In this document: one piece after another, positions 24,391-34,109 of the stretch
How positions within the stretch are numbered: the stretch's first letter is position 1
How the letters are laid out: each line of letters opens with the position of its first letter
Assembly (NCBI GenBank): GCA_016713625.1
Contig: JADJOT010000008.1
Location: 310,001 to 374,000, forward strand
Length of the DNA stretch: 64,000 nt
Origin: Candidatus Accumulibacter affinis
GTDB lineage: Bacteria; Pseudomonadota; Gammaproteobacteria; Burkholderiales; Rhodocyclaceae
Direction: 5' to 3'
Program-made: the position numbers and the translations under genes
The notes under the pieces: model-generated
Seen by the model: the letters and a program-made list of their open reading frames with translations, nothing else
Told to the model about the DNA's origin: nothing
Database searches by the model: none

Positions 24391-25647
24391 ATGTCCAAAC
24401 TGTTCATCGAAGATCTCGCCCTCGAAGGCAAGCGCGCCCTGATTCGCGTTGATTTCAACGTCCCTCAGGACAAAGCCACTGGCGCGATCACCAACACCAA
24501 GCGTATCGAAGCGGCCTTGCCGACGATCAAGTCGGCTTTGGAGAAGGGCGCTGCCGTCATTCTGATGTCTCACCTCGGGCGTCCCGACGGCAAGGTCATG
24601 CCGCAGTACAGTCTGGCGCCCGTGGCCACCGCTCTCGAAGGTCTGCTGGGGCGACCGGTGAAGTTCCTGAGCGATTGCGTCGGCCCGGAAGTCGAAGCCG
24701 CCTGTGCTCAGATCAAGCCCGGCGAGGTGATCCTGCTGGAAAACCTCCGCTTCCATCTTGAGGAAGAGGGCAAGGGCACCGTCACCGCCGCTGACGGCAC
24801 GGTAAGCAAGATCAAGGCCAACCCGGACGACGTGAAAGCCTTTCGCGCGTCGTTGACTTGGTTTGCCGACGTCTACATCAACGATGCCTTTGGCACCGCC
24901 CACCGCGACCACTCGTCGATGACTGGCGTGCAACTGCCCGAACGTGCTGCCGGTTACCTGATGAACAAGGAACTCGCCGCCTTCTCGGCCGTTCTCGAAT
25001 CACCGCAGCGGCCGCTGCTGGCCATCCTCGGCGGCGCCAAGGTCGCCGACAAGATTCAGCTGATCAACAACCTGCTCGACAAGGCCGACCAGATCATCAT
25101 CGGCGGCGGCATGGCCTTCACCTTCAAGAAGGTCCTCTCGGGAATGCCGATCGGCAACTCGCTGTTCGACGAAGAAGGCGCCAAGCTCGTCCCGGGTCTG
25201 ATGGAGAAGGCCAGGGAAAAGGGCAAGGAGATCCTGCTGCCGGTCGATTTCGTGATCGCTGACAAGTTTGCCGCCGACGCCAATACCGGCACTGCCAACG
25301 ATGTCGACGGCGTCCCGGATGGCTGGCTCGGGCTCGATTGCGGTCCCGAATCCACCAAAATCTTCACCGCAGCGATTCTCAAGGCCAGGACCATCATCTG
25401 GAATGGCCCGGCGGGCGTCTTCGAGTTCGAAAAGTTCGAAGCCGGCACCCGCGCCATGGCCGACGCGGTGGTACAGGCCACTGCCGCCGGCGCCATTACC
25501 GTGATCGGTGGCGGCGACACCGCGACGGCGGCCAAAAAATACGGCGCTGACAAAAAGGTCACGCACAGTTCGACCGGCGGTGGCGCTTCGCTCGAATATC
25601 TCGAAGGCAAGGTCCTGCCGGGCGTCGCCGCTCTCTCCGAGAAGTAA
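24391..25647 (+). CDS. pgk: Phosphoglycerate kinase
   Basis: Converts 1,3-bisphosphoglycerate and ADP to 3-phosphoglycerate and ATP. It has 418 residues from ATG 24391, with GAGGAA just upstream. The N-terminal substrate signature is RALIRVDFNVPQD, followed by MSHLGRPDG and the basic patch ENLRFHLEEEGKG. Nucleotide-binding features are GGAKVADKI, NGPAGVFEFE and the C-terminal GGGDTATAAKKYG. It is longer than E. coli Pgk (387) because of inserts such as the one after EEEGKG. It is followed by tpiA after 71 bp containing a hairpin, so it forms a glycolytic pair with partial termination between. Confidence 0.98.
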   Translation: MSKLFIEDLALEGKRALIRVDFNVPQDKATGAITNTKRIEAALPTIKSALEKGAAVILMSHLGRPDGKVMPQYSLAPVATALEGLLGRPVKFLSDCVGPEVEAACAQIKPGEVILLENLRFHLEEEGKGTVTAADGTVSKIKANPDDVKAFRASLTWFADVYINDAFGTAHRDHSSMTGVQLPERAAGYLMNKELAAFSAVLESPQRPLLAILGGAKVADKIQLINNLLDKADQIIIGGGMAFTFKKVLSGMPIGNSLFDEEGAKLVPGLMEKAREKGKEILLPVDFVIADKFAADANTGTANDVDGVPDGWLGLDCGPESTKIFTAAILKARTIIWNGPAGVFEFEKFEAGTRAMADAVVQATAAGAITVIGGGDTATAAKKYGADKKVTHSSTGGGASLEYLEGKVLPGVAALSEK

Positions 25648-25655
25648 CCAACGCA

Positions 25656-25681
25656 GCGGCTCCGAATGGGGCCGCTTCTTT
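25656..25681 (+). terminator. Hairpin between pgk and tpiA, likely partial terminator
   Basis: GCGGCTCC and GGGGCCGC pair around GAAT, followed by TTCTTT. It would lower tpiA expression relative to pgk. Confidence 0.6.
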
Positions 25682-25718
25682 GCCAAGCCATCCAGGCAAC
25701 ATCACATTGAGGAATACC

Positions 25719-26486
25719 ATGCGCAAAATCGTTATCGCCGGCAACTGGAAAATGAACAAGACCGTTGCCGAGTCCGTCAAGCTCGCCGCTGACGTGGTCG
25801 CCGCGGCCAAGGAAATCAGGAGCGTCGTCGTCGCCATCGCGCCCACCTACCTGGCCCTGGCCAAGGTTGCCGAGGTGGTCAAGGGAAGCAACGTCAAGCT
25901 GGCCGCTCAGGATGTGCACTGGGAAAACCAGGGCGCTTTCACCGGCAAGGTCAGCGCCGACATGCTCAAGGAGATCGGCGTCGATTTCGTCATCATCGGC
26001 CACTCCGAGCAGCGCAGCTATTTTGGCGAGACCGACGAGACGGTCAACAAGAAGGTCAGGAAGGTCCAGTCACTCGACATGACGCCGATCATCTGCATCG
26101 GCGAGACGCTTGCCGAACGTAAGGAGGGCCGCCTGGAAACCGTACTCACCACGCAGGTCAACGGCGCCTATGCCGGTCTGTCGGCTGATGATGCACTGCG
26201 CACGGTCATCGCCTACGAACCGGTCTGGGCCATCGGCACCGGCGTCACCGCCAGCGACGACGAAGCGCAACAGGCGCACGCCTTCGTCCGCGGGCTGCTG
26301 GCGAAGCTCTTCGGCGATGACGTTGCGCAGTCGATCTCCATCCAGTACGGTGGCTCGATGAAACCCGAGAACGCTGCCGGCCTGCTGGCTCAGAAAGACA
26401 TCGACGGTGGTCTGATCGGTGGTGCGGCGCTCAAGGCGGACAGCTTCCTGGGCATCATCACGCCGGGTGAGACGATCACCAAATAG
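25719..26486 (+). CDS. tpiA: Triosephosphate isomerase
   Basis: Interconverts DHAP and glyceraldehyde-3-phosphate. It has 255 residues from ATG 25719, with TGAGGAA upstream. The N-terminal IAGNWKMNK holds the catalytic Asn and Lys, the electrophilic His is in IIGHSEQRSYF, the catalytic Glu is in AYEPVWAIGTG, and phosphate-binding loops are QYGGSMKPEN and LIGGAALK. It is downstream of pgk on the same strand and is followed by a terminator. In most betaproteobacteria tpiA sits before secG and the nuo operon, so pairing with pgk here is less common. Confidence 0.98.
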   Translation: MRKIVIAGNWKMNKTVAESVKLAADVVAAAKEIRSVVVAIAPTYLALAKVAEVVKGSNVKLAAQDVHWENQGAFTGKVSADMLKEIGVDFVIIGHSEQRSYFGETDETVNKKVRKVQSLDMTPIICIGETLAERKEGRLETVLTTQVNGAYAGLSADDALRTVIAYEPVWAIGTGVTASDDEAQQAHAFVRGLLAKLFGDDVAQSISIQYGGSMKPENAAGLLAQKDIDGGLIGGAALKADSFLGIITPGETITK

Positions 26487-26496
26487 CGCGCCTCAG

Positions 26497-26526
26497 CGCG
26501 GGGCGGCAAGCGGCCCCGCGTTGTTT
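26497..26526 (+). terminator. Terminator after tpiA
   Basis: CGCGGGGC pairs with GCCCCGCG around eight bases, followed by TTGTTT, 11 bp after the tpiA stop. Confidence 0.75.
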
Positions 26527-26616
26527 CCTCTGCCGGCGACCGGCGATGCCTAGGCATTTCGTCGCCCGAGCGCCAAGCAGGGCGACCCGATTCCTCTCGG
26601 CCGCCAAGCCTGCCCG

Positions 26617-27582
26617 TCAAGCGTTCGCTTCGAGTCGCCGCACGAGTTCAAGCTTGTTGCTGACCCCCAGCTTTTTGAAGCAATGGGCGATGTGATTGCG
26701 TACCGTTGCCGGTGACAGCGACAGCGCGGTGGCGATTGCCGAATAGGTTTCGCCGCGGGTATACCGCAGGGCGATCTCGCGTTGACGCTGCGACAGCTGC
26801 TCCAGCGCACCGTCCGGCCTGCCCTGGAGATAGCGCAACTGGCCGTAGACGGTAACGTGAAAATGGGCTGCTGGCGAAGCATGGGCTTCTCCAGCGCGCA
26901 GCATCGACGCCAGCGGTTCCGGCAAGCGGTTGCCGCTCCACCCCGGCCAGTGCTCCCTCAGGCGGCTCAGGAACGCCGGCGACGCCTCGCGCAACAGTCC
27001 CTGCGTATTCGCCAGCGCCCACTCCCGGTTGTAGTCGGCCGGGGTCCTGAGAAAATGGCGTAGCCGCACGGCGCGGTGGGCTTCGACCAGATGCGGCATC
27101 AGCAGTTCCTTGGTCTGGCGCTCGCTATCGGAAAACGGCTGCCCCGGATCATGACGCCAGAGGATCAGGAACTCGTTCAGCAAGGACACAGGCTCTATCA
27201 GCAAGGTACCGAGTGCCCATTCCAGCTTGAGCTGCCGTCCACATTCCCGGTACAGCGGGCTGCGCACATGCCGGGCCCGCGTCGTCAGATCGCTCAGATT
27301 AACCGCAGTTCCCGGCCGGGCGACCATGGCTGCGCGAAGGACGTCCTGTGCCATGTGGGGCGGGTAGAACTCCAGGATTTCTTGCCCGCAGTTGTGGAGG
27401 TGCATCTCGTGCAGCACCGATGGCTGCGCCGTCGCACTGCCCCACCAGGCCGAATCGAAGGCAAACAGGCCCGCAATCTGCTCCAGAGCCCAGGCCTGAA
27501 AACTGGCCAGCGGCACCTCGCGACCCTCTCGGTACAGGGAAAGGATGACCCGGTTGAAGGCGTGTGCGTCGGACGTCTGCAT
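26617..27582 (-). CDS. LuxR family transcriptional regulator
   Basis: A 321-residue protein with a C-terminal LuxR/GerE helix-turn-helix (LSQRQREIALRYTRGE, then YSAIATALSLSPATVRNHIA and LGVSNKLELVRRLEA). The N-terminal about 240 residues have no receiver-domain Asp pattern and no recognisable acyl-homoserine-lactone pocket. They look like a GAF-like or uncharacterised sensor (FQAWALEQIAGLFAFDSAWW). It stands alone on the minus strand, divergent from the large PEP-CTERM gene 290 bp away. Control of that gene is possible, but the sigma-54-like promoter there would need a different activator class. Confidence 0.85.
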   Translation of the reverse strand: MQTSDAHAFNRVILSLYREGREVPLASFQAWALEQIAGLFAFDSAWWGSATAQPSVLHEMHLHNCGQEILEFYPPHMAQDVLRAAMVARPGTAVNLSDLTTRARHVRSPLYRECGRQLKLEWALGTLLIEPVSLLNEFLILWRHDPGQPFSDSERQTKELLMPHLVEAHRAVRLRHFLRTPADYNREWALANTQGLLREASPAFLSRLREHWPGWSGNRLPEPLASMLRAGEAHASPAAHFHVTVYGQLRYLQGRPDGALEQLSQRQREIALRYTRGETYSAIATALSLSPATVRNHIAHCFKKLGVSNKLELVRRLEANA

Positions 27583-27781
27583 GCTGCCTATTTTGCACCA
27601 GCGATCAGCGATGCACCAGAAAGTACAGGAAATGGTGCATTTGCATCATGGCGCGGCTTTACAGGAGGCGGTCTCAAGTTTCTCGGGGAACCTTTTCAGG
27701 AACCCACGGAGCCGCGGACTCCTTCGCCAATCGACTGAGCTAATGAATTAAGTCGCTCCGTGGTCGGCATGACTTCGGTCA

Positions 27782-27797
27782 TGGTACGAAATCTGCT
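27782..27797 (+). promoter_or_regulatory. Sigma-54-type (-24/-12) promoter of the large PEP-CTERM gene
   Basis: TGGTACGAAATCTGCT matches TGGCACG-N4-TTGCT with GG and GC ten bases apart, 79 bp before the ATG. An ATGAC-TTCG-GTCAT dyad (27769-27782) abuts it upstream. Confidence 0.6.
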
Positions 27798-27875
27798 TTC
27801 CACAGGCTGAAAGCAATTTTCTTGCCGGTGACCACCCCTCATCGACATCCCGGACATCCCCCAGAGGAGACCAGC

Positions 27876-30800
27876 ATGCCCGCCCATCAATCTCGTTTTC
27901 CCGTCAAGCCAACCCTGCTTGCCATCCTGCTCGCTTTTTCGGCGCAACAGGCAATCGCCACGGAGTGTACCTGGAACGTCGCCGCCGGCAACTGGGCGGT
28001 ACTCACCAATTGGGCGGCGTCGTGTGGGACTGGCAACGGCAACCCGGCGGGCACCCCGGGCGCCGCGGACAATGCGACCATCGGCGCTGCCGGCGTGGTG
28101 ACGGTTGACACCGCACAGCGCATCGGCACCGTGACCAACGACGGCAGCCTGATCGTCGACGCATCCTCGCTGCGTGTCAGTGGGGGCATCACCGGCAGTG
28201 GCAGCACCACCATCCAGGGCGCCGGTTTGGTCAATCTGGAAGGCACACAGACGGTAGGTGGTAACGCTACCATTATCTTCGGCACCGGTGCCAACAACCG
28301 CCTCGGTATTGATGGTGGCAACAAGCTTGTGACTTTCGCTGCGGGCACCACCATCCGCGGCCAGAGCGGCTTTGTCGGCCAGGGCCAACTCGTCAACGGC
28401 AGCGGCAACAGCGTCATCAATCAGGGGCTGATCAGTTCCGACTCGGGCAACACCATCACCATCGTCGGCCTGACAGCTGGCCTGAGCAACCAGAACATCA
28501 TGGAGGCCACCAACGCGGGCAGTGTGCTGGCTTTGCAGAGCAACATCAACAACACCGGCGGCACCATCCGCGCCACGGCGAGCGGCACGGTGCTGCAGCA
28601 GGGTGTCACGGTGACCGGCGGCGCCATCACCACCAGCGGCGGTGGCAGCTACCAGCTCAACGGCAGCGGCAGCAATTTCCTCAGCGGTGTGACGCTGTCC
28701 AGCGGCAGCCTGATCGACATGGCCAGCGCCAGTTCCTTGGCGCGAGTGGTCAGCGGCATGACGCTCAACGGCACCATCGACGTCAACAACGCCAGCCTAT
28801 TGAACTTTGAAGGCGACCAGACGCTGGGCGGCACCGGAAAAATCGTCTTTGGCAGCACCGCCAGCAACAACCGCATCGGTGTAGACGGTGGCAACAAGAC
28901 CTTGACAGTGGCCAGCGGGGTGACCATCCACGGCGAGAACGGCGTCATCGGTCTCGGCCAACTCGTCAATGGCAGTGGCAACGCGCTGGTCAACAACGGC
29001 ACCATTTCTGCTGACGTGGCTGGTGGTGTAATCACGCTGGTGGGATTGACTGGCGGTATCACCAACAACGGCACCATCAGCGCGCTCAACGGCGGCACAC
29101 TGCAATTGCAGAGCAACCTGACGGGTGGCAGTGGCAGTCAGCTGGTGGCGGGCGCCGGCAGCGTGATTTCGCAGCAAGGTGTGACGGTCACGGGCATCGT
29201 CAACACCAGCGGCAGCGGCAACCTGCGGGCCAACGGCAGTGGCAGCAATTTCCTGTCCGGCGTCACGCTGGGCGGCAACCTGGACATGGCCAGCGCTACG
29301 GCCACTGAACGTGTGGTCAATGACCTGGTGCTCAACGGCACCATCAACGTCAACAACGCCAGCCTGCTGAATTTCGAGGGCAACCAGACGCTGAGCGGCA
29401 ACGGCAGCATCGTCTTTGGCAGCACCGCCAGCAACAATCGCCTGGGTGTCGACGGTGGCAACAAGACCTTGACAGTGGCCAGCGGGGTGACGATCCGCGG
29501 CGAGAACGGCGTCATCGGTGTCGGCCAGCTGGTCAATGGCAGTGGCAACGCGCTGGTCAACAACGGTACCATTTCTGCTGACGTGGCCGGTGGTGTTATT
29601 ACGCTGGCTGGATTGACTGGCGGGATCACCAACAACGGCACCATCAGTGCCCTCAATGGCGGCACCTTGCAGTTGCAGAGCAACCTCGTCGGATCGCCCG
29701 GCGGGCAGTTGGTGGCGGGGGCCGGCAGCGCCATCCTGCAGCAAGGGGTGACCATCTCCGGCGTCATCAACACCTCCGGCAGCGGCAACCTGCGGGCGAG
29801 CGGCAGCGGCAGCAATATCCTCTCCGGCGTCACGCTCAACGGCAACCTGGACATGGCCAGCGCCACAGCTACCGAGCGGGTGATCAACAACCTGGTGCTC
29901 AACGGCACCATCACCGTCAATAACAGCAGCCTGCTCAATTTTGAAGGCGACCAGACGCTCAGCGGCAATGGCAGCATCGTGTTTGGCAGCACCGCCAGCA
30001 ACAACCGCGTTGGCGTCGATGGCGGCAACAAGACACTGACGGTGGCCAGCGGTGTCACGATTCGCGGCGAGAACGGCAGTATCGGTCTGGGCCAGCTCGT
30101 CAACGGCAGCGGCAACACGATCGTGAACCAGGGTCTGATTCGCTCGGACAGTGGCGGCACAATCAACGTGGCCGGGGCCGCCTTGGTCAACCAGAACATT
30201 GCCGAAGCTGTCGGCGCCGGCAGCGTGCTGCGGCTGGACAGCTCCGTGGACAACAGCGCCGGCGTGCTGCGCAGCACGGCCGATGGCGTGGTCGTGCAGA
30301 ACGGGGTCACCGTCAGTGGTGGGTCGATCACCAACAGCGGCGGTGCGACCTACCGCATCAACGGCAGCGGTACGCTGTCGGGCGTGACGCTGACCAGCGG
30401 CAGTAACATCGACCTGGCCAGCGCACCCGCCACCGGTCGCGTCAACAGCGGCATGACGGTCAACGGCACCATCAACATCGGCAGCAGCAGCCTACTGAAC
30501 TTTGAGGGCAACCAGACCTTGGGCGGTACGGGCAGCATCGTGTTCGGGGCGGGAGGCAACAACCGGGTCGGTGTAGATGGGGGCAACAAGACCCTGACCA
30601 TCGCCTCGGGCGTCACCATCCGCGGTGTCGACGGCTCGATTGGCCTTGGCCAACTGATCAATGGCAGCGGCAACGCCGTTATCAACAACGGCACCATTAA
30701 TTCAGACGGCGGCGGCACGATCACGGTCCAGGGCTTGAACAGTGGTCTGACCAACAACGGCCTGCTGCGGGCACAGAACGGCACCTTGAATGTGTCGACG

Positions 30801-33755
30801 GCACTGTCGGGCACCGGCACGCTGCAAGTCGATGCAGCCGGTACCATGAACCTGATGGCCGGCGCGAAGACGCAGGGTCAGCTGGCGATGGGCGCCCCTG
30901 GCGCGGCGCTGACTCTGAGCACCGGCAACCTGACAATCAACAACGACTACACCAATGTCGGCGCGGGCACGGGCAATGCGTTCAATCGCCGCGCGGGCGT
31001 TACCGGAGCAGGGCTGATCGTCGCCGGCGGCGACGCCGCGCAGGCTATCACCGGCACCAACGTCACCAATGGGAACACCGCCAATGCCACGCTGACCATC
31101 GGCAACGTGCGCATCGGCGCCACGAGCCTCGACTACCAGATCGCCAACACCGGCAACACTGGCCCGGCGCTGCGCGGCGCCATCCAGACCAGTGTCAACG
31201 GCGCCAACCTCAACGACGCGCGCCTTTCCGGCACTGGCGTGGCGGCCGGTAACTACAACACCGGTGGCCCCGGCAGCAATACCGGCAACCTGGGCGTGAC
31301 CTTCACGGCAGCCAACGCCGGCGCACTGGCGCCGCTCAGCGGTCAGGTGCTCAATCTGCGCAGCAACTTCGAGAACATTGCCGACCAGAAGCTCAATATC
31401 GTGCTGGCTGGGGGTGCAGCCGCCTACAACGCTGCCTCGGGCAGCGCAGCGCCGACGCCGGTGACGGTGGCCAACCAGCGTGTCGGCGGCGCTAACACGG
31501 CGGCGCTGACCATCAGCAATACTGCGGCGACCGGTGTTTTCAGCGAAGACCTGCACGCCAGCTTCGGCGCCAATGGCGGAGCAGCCACCAACAACGGCGC
31601 CAGCATCGCTGGCGTGGTGGCCGGCGGCAACAACGTTGGTACGCTGAGCGTGGGTGTCAACACCACCACCTCTGGCGCCAAGACCGGCACCGTGACGCTG
31701 AACTACCAGACCGCCGGTGCCGTGGGCGGCGTCAGCAACGGCCTCGGTGTTGCCAGCGTGGGCAGCCAGGCGGTGACGGTCAACGGCAATGTCTACCAGG
31801 CCGCAAGCGGCGCCCTGCAGACTGCGCCGTTGAACTTCGGCACTGTGCAGGTCGGCCAGTCGGTCAGCCAGAACCTGGTGGTCCGCAACACCGCCACCGG
31901 CGCAGCCGGCTTTGTCGAGGACCTGAACGCCAGCTTCGGCAGCGCCAGCGGCACGGGCGCCGGGCTTATCAGCGGCATTGGCAGCCTGAGCGGCATCCTC
32001 GCCGGAAGCAACAGCAATGCCGGCAATGGGACGATGATCGTGAATGTCAACACCGGCGCCGCCGGCGTGGTCAATGGGAACATTGCCGTGAACTACTTCA
32101 CCGCCGGTGCGGTGAATGGCGTCAGCAACAGCCTGGGAAGCGCCGCCGCCGGCAGCGAGAACTATGGCGTGGCGGGCACCATCCAGGCGCAGGCGAACGT
32201 CATCAACCAGGCCTCGCCTCTGATCAACAACCCGACCATCACTCTGGGCAACGTACGGGTGGGCGCGGCGTCGCCGACGCAGGCGGTGAGCATCGATAAC
32301 GTGGCCACCGTCGCACCGCAGGCGGCGTTGAACGCGACGGTCAGTGCGGCCGCCCCGATCACCGCCAGCGGCAGCTTCAACCTGCTCGCACCAGGTGGCA
32401 ACAGTAGCAAAATCATGGTTGGCATGCAGACGGGCACGGCGGGTGCCAGGAACGGTACGGCAACGATCTCCTTCGTTTCGGATGCCAGCAACGTCGGCAA
32501 CTGCGCGCCCAACTGCCAACTCAACCTGGCTTCGCAGGACGTCAGCGTCAGTGGGGCCGTCTACCGCCTGGCTAAGCCCACGCTGAACACGCCGACGATC
32601 AATATCGCCGCACGCGTCGGCGACGCGCTGTCGACGAGCGCGGCCTCGATTACCAACACCTCGCTCGACGACATCTACACCGAGGGGCTGAAGGTCAACG
32701 TCAGCAGCACCAGCGGCAACGCGCAAGGCGTCAGCAGCATCGCCAATCTGGCCGCGCAGGGTAGCGCGGCCATCGAGGTCGGCCTGGCGAGCACGGCCAG
32801 CGCAGGCGTTACCTCCGGCAGCGTCAATCTCGGCTTCGTCTCGACCGGTGCCGGCACCACCGGCGCGGCCGATACCGAGGCGCAGACGGCCAGCGGATCG
32901 GTCACCGTCAACGGCAAGGTGTACACCACCGCCGTTGGACAACTCACCACGCCGACGGTGGACTTCGGCATCGTGCGCGTCGGTGACGCCGTGGGTGCGC
33001 GCAACATCACGGTGAATAACACCGCTGCAGCGACCGATCTGAACGACACGCTGCGCGTCGACCTGTCCGGCCTGGGCGGCCCGCTCAGCGGCAACGGCAG
33101 TGTCAGTGGCATTGGCGCCCAGGCCAGCGGCAACCTTGCCGTCGGCCTGAACACCGGTGCCGCCGGGGTCTTCGAGCAAACCGGCGCAGTCAGCTTCCTC
33201 AGCCATAACCAGGACATGACGGACGTCTCGGCCGGTGCCAACGCTAACGTGCTGGTCAAGGCGCAGGTCAACAATCTCGCCAACGCCGACTTCGACCTGC
33301 TCTCCGGGATTGGTGCGCTGACGCAGTCGGGCAACAACTATGTCCTCGACCTGGGCAACGTCACGCTCGGCAGCCTGGTCAACGAATTGCTCCAACTGGA
33401 CAACGATGTTGCCGGCCCGGCCGATTTGCTGCGCGGCGAGTTCGATCTTGCTGCGGCTAACGACTTTACCTACGCCGGGTGGAACCAGTTCCTTGGCCTT
33501 GGCGCCGGCCAGGCCGTCGGTGGCTTGAGTCTCGCTTTCAACGCGGTCAGTCTCGGCCTGATCGAGGACTCGATCGCCTTCAATGGCTTTGGCTACAACG
33601 CCTCCGATCCCGAGGGCCTGGCGCAAATGCGTACCTTGTTGATTCGTGCCAACGTCGTTGATGGCGGCACCGTGCCTGAACCCGGCACACTGCTGCTGCT
33701 GGTGATGGCTTTCGCTGGCATGCTTCTCCAGCGTCGCCGCAGCATGCTACACTAG
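27876..33755 (+). CDS. Very large repetitive PEP-CTERM-anchored surface/exopolysaccharide-associated protein
   Basis: 1959 residues from ATG 27876 (AGAGGAGA six bases upstream). A signal peptide MPAHQSRFPVKPTLLAILLA with an AIATE cleavage region leads into a Gly/Asn/Ser/Thr-rich passenger. Residues about 115-1000 consist of about five repeats of 187-189 residues (blocks such as SLLNFEGDQTLGG, VDGGNKTLTVASGVTI and GQLVNGSGN), probably a right-handed beta-helix like that of autotransporter passengers. Residues about 1050-1880 hold repeated choice-of-anchor-D-like beta domains (NFGTVQVGQSVSQNLVVRNT). The tail VPEPGTLLLLVMAFAGMLLQ plus RRR is a PEP-CTERM signal, recognised by exosortase EpsH in related bacteria. 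It probably acts at the cell surface or in the biofilm matrix. Confidence 0.85.
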   Translation: MPAHQSRFPVKPTLLAILLAFSAQQAIATECTWNVAAGNWAVLTNWAASCGTGNGNPAGTPGAADNATIGAAGVVTVDTAQRIGTVTNDGSLIVDASSLRVSGGITGSGSTTIQGAGLVNLEGTQTVGGNATIIFGTGANNRLGIDGGNKLVTFAAGTTIRGQSGFVGQGQLVNGSGNSVINQGLISSDSGNTITIVGLTAGLSNQNIMEATNAGSVLALQSNINNTGGTIRATASGTVLQQGVTVTGGAITTSGGGSYQLNGSGSNFLSGVTLSSGSLIDMASASSLARVVSGMTLNGTIDVNNASLLNFEGDQTLGGTGKIVFGSTASNNRIGVDGGNKTLTVASGVTIHGENGVIGLGQLVNGSGNALVNNGTISADVAGGVITLVGLTGGITNNGTISALNGGTLQLQSNLTGGSGSQLVAGAGSVISQQGVTVTGIVNTSGSGNLRANGSGSNFLSGVTLGGNLDMASATATERVVNDLVLNGTINVNNASLLNFEGNQTLSGNGSIVFGSTASNNRLGVDGGNKTLTVASGVTIRGENGVIGVGQLVNGSGNALVNNGTISADVAGGVITLAGLTGGITNNGTISALNGGTLQLQSNLVGSPGGQLVAGAGSAILQQGVTISGVINTSGSGNLRASGSGSNILSGVTLNGNLDMASATATERVINNLVLNGTITVNNSSLLNFEGDQTLSGNGSIVFGSTASNNRVGVDGGNKTLTVASGVTIRGENGSIGLGQLVNGSGNTIVNQGLIRSDSGGTINVAGAALVNQNIAEAVGAGSVLRLDSSVDNSAGVLRSTADGVVVQNGVTVSGGSITNSGGATYRINGSGTLSGVTLTSGSNIDLASAPATGRVNSGMTVNGTINIGSSSLLNFEGNQTLGGTGSIVFGAGGNNRVGVDGGNKTLTIASGVTIRGVDGSIGLGQLINGSGNAVINNGTINSDGGGTITVQGLNSGLTNNGLLRAQNGTLNVSTALSGTGTLQVDAAGTMNLMAGAKTQGQLAMGAPGAALTLSTGNLTINNDYTNVGAGTGNAFNRRAGVTGAGLIVAGGDAAQAITGTNVTNGNTANATLTIGNVRIGATSLDYQIANTGNTGPALRGAIQTSVNGANLNDARLSGTGVAAGNYNTGGPGSNTGNLGVTFTAANAGALAPLSGQVLNLRSNFENIADQKLNIVLAGGAAAYNAASGSAAPTPVTVANQRVGGANTAALTISNTAATGVFSEDLHASFGANGGAATNNGASIAGVVAGGNNVGTLSVGVNTTTSGAKTGTVTLNYQTAGAVGGVSNGLGVASVGSQAVTVNGNVYQAASGALQTAPLNFGTVQVGQSVSQNLVVRNTATGAAGFVEDLNASFGSASGTGAGLISGIGSLSGILAGSNSNAGNGTMIVNVNTGAAGVVNGNIAVNYFTAGAVNGVSNSLGSAAAGSENYGVAGTIQAQANVINQASPLINNPTITLGNVRVGAASPTQAVSIDNVATVAPQAALNATVSAAAPITASGSFNLLAPGGNSSKIMVGMQTGTAGARNGTATISFVSDASNVGNCAPNCQLNLASQDVSVSGAVYRLAKPTLNTPTINIAARVGDALSTSAASITNTSLDDIYTEGLKVNVSSTSGNAQGVSSIANLAAQGSAAIEVGLASTASAGVTSGSVNLGFVSTGAGTTGAADTEAQTASGSVTVNGKVYTTAVGQLTTPTVDFGIVRVGDAVGARNITVNNTAAATDLNDTLRVDLSGLGGPLSGNGSVSGIGAQASGNLAVGLNTGAAGVFEQTGAVSFLSHNQDMTDVSAGANANVLVKAQVNNLANADFDLLSGIGALTQSGNNYVLDLGNVTLGSLVNELLQLDNDVAGPADLLRGEFDLAAANDFTYAGWNQFLGLGAGQAVGGLSLAFNAVSLGLIEDSIAFNGFGYNASDPEGLAQMRTLLIRANVVDGGTVPEPGTLLLLVMAFAGMLLQRRRSMLH
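28230..30720 (+). repeat. Tandem coding repeats, period 567 bp
   Basis: Equivalent positions (CTCAACGGCACCATC) start at 28764, 29331 and 29898, exactly 567 bp apart; a fourth equivalent is at 30459 (561 bp) and a more diverged first unit begins near 28230. Confidence 0.9.
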
Positions 33756-33763
33756 GACTAGAA

Positions 33764-33795
33764 GGAGGGTTCCTTGTCCGGGGAACCCTCCGTTT
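33764..33795 (+). terminator. Terminator-like hairpin after the large PEP-CTERM gene
   Basis: GGAGGGTTCC pairs perfectly with GGAACCCTCC around eight bases, followed by GTTTC. The T-run is short, so efficiency is uncertain. Confidence 0.65.
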
Positions 33796-33824
33796 CAGTC
33801 CGTTATTCTCACAGGAGCACCTCC

Positions 33825-34109
33825 TTGACCGCCCTGCAATATCGCACCCTGCTTGTGCTCGGCGCGCTGGCACTGATTCTTGCGATTGTCAACGCCGTGA
33901 TGTTCAGCAACAACCGGCAGACCCAGAACGAGCTTTCGACTCGCGGCCAGTACATTCAGCAGAGTCTGCAACTCGAGCCGCTTTCCCAGTCGCTGATCAA
34001 GTCGCTGGCCGAACTGGCCGCCAAGGACAACGACAGCCAGCTAAAAGAGCTGCTGGCTGCACAAGGCATTTCCTTCAGCGCAAATCCCCCGAACTCCCCG
34101 GCACGGTGA
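33825..34109 (+). CDS. Small membrane-anchored protein of unknown function
   Basis: A 94-residue protein starting at TTG 33825, seven bases after AGGAG. An N-terminal membrane helix (TLLVLGALALILAIVNAVMF) is followed by a polar, probably coiled-coil stretch (NNRQTQNELSTRGQYIQQSL) and a proline-rich end. The helix has few positive charges after it and would place the rest in the periplasm. Its stop overlaps the next gene, which encodes a protein of the same design. I do not recognise a family. Confidence 0.65.
   Translation: MTALQYRTLLVLGALALILAIVNAVMFSNNRQTQNELSTRGQYIQQSLQLEPLSQSLIKSLAELAAKDNDSQLKELLAAQGISFSANPPNSPAR

Noticed and set aside
30702..33626. Open frame of 974 codons on the minus strand inside the large PEP-CTERM gene
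   Set aside because: It mirrors the Gly/Asn/Thr/Ala-rich codon pattern of the plus gene, has no start signal or domain, and the plus frame has a signal peptide, repeats and PEP-CTERM tail.
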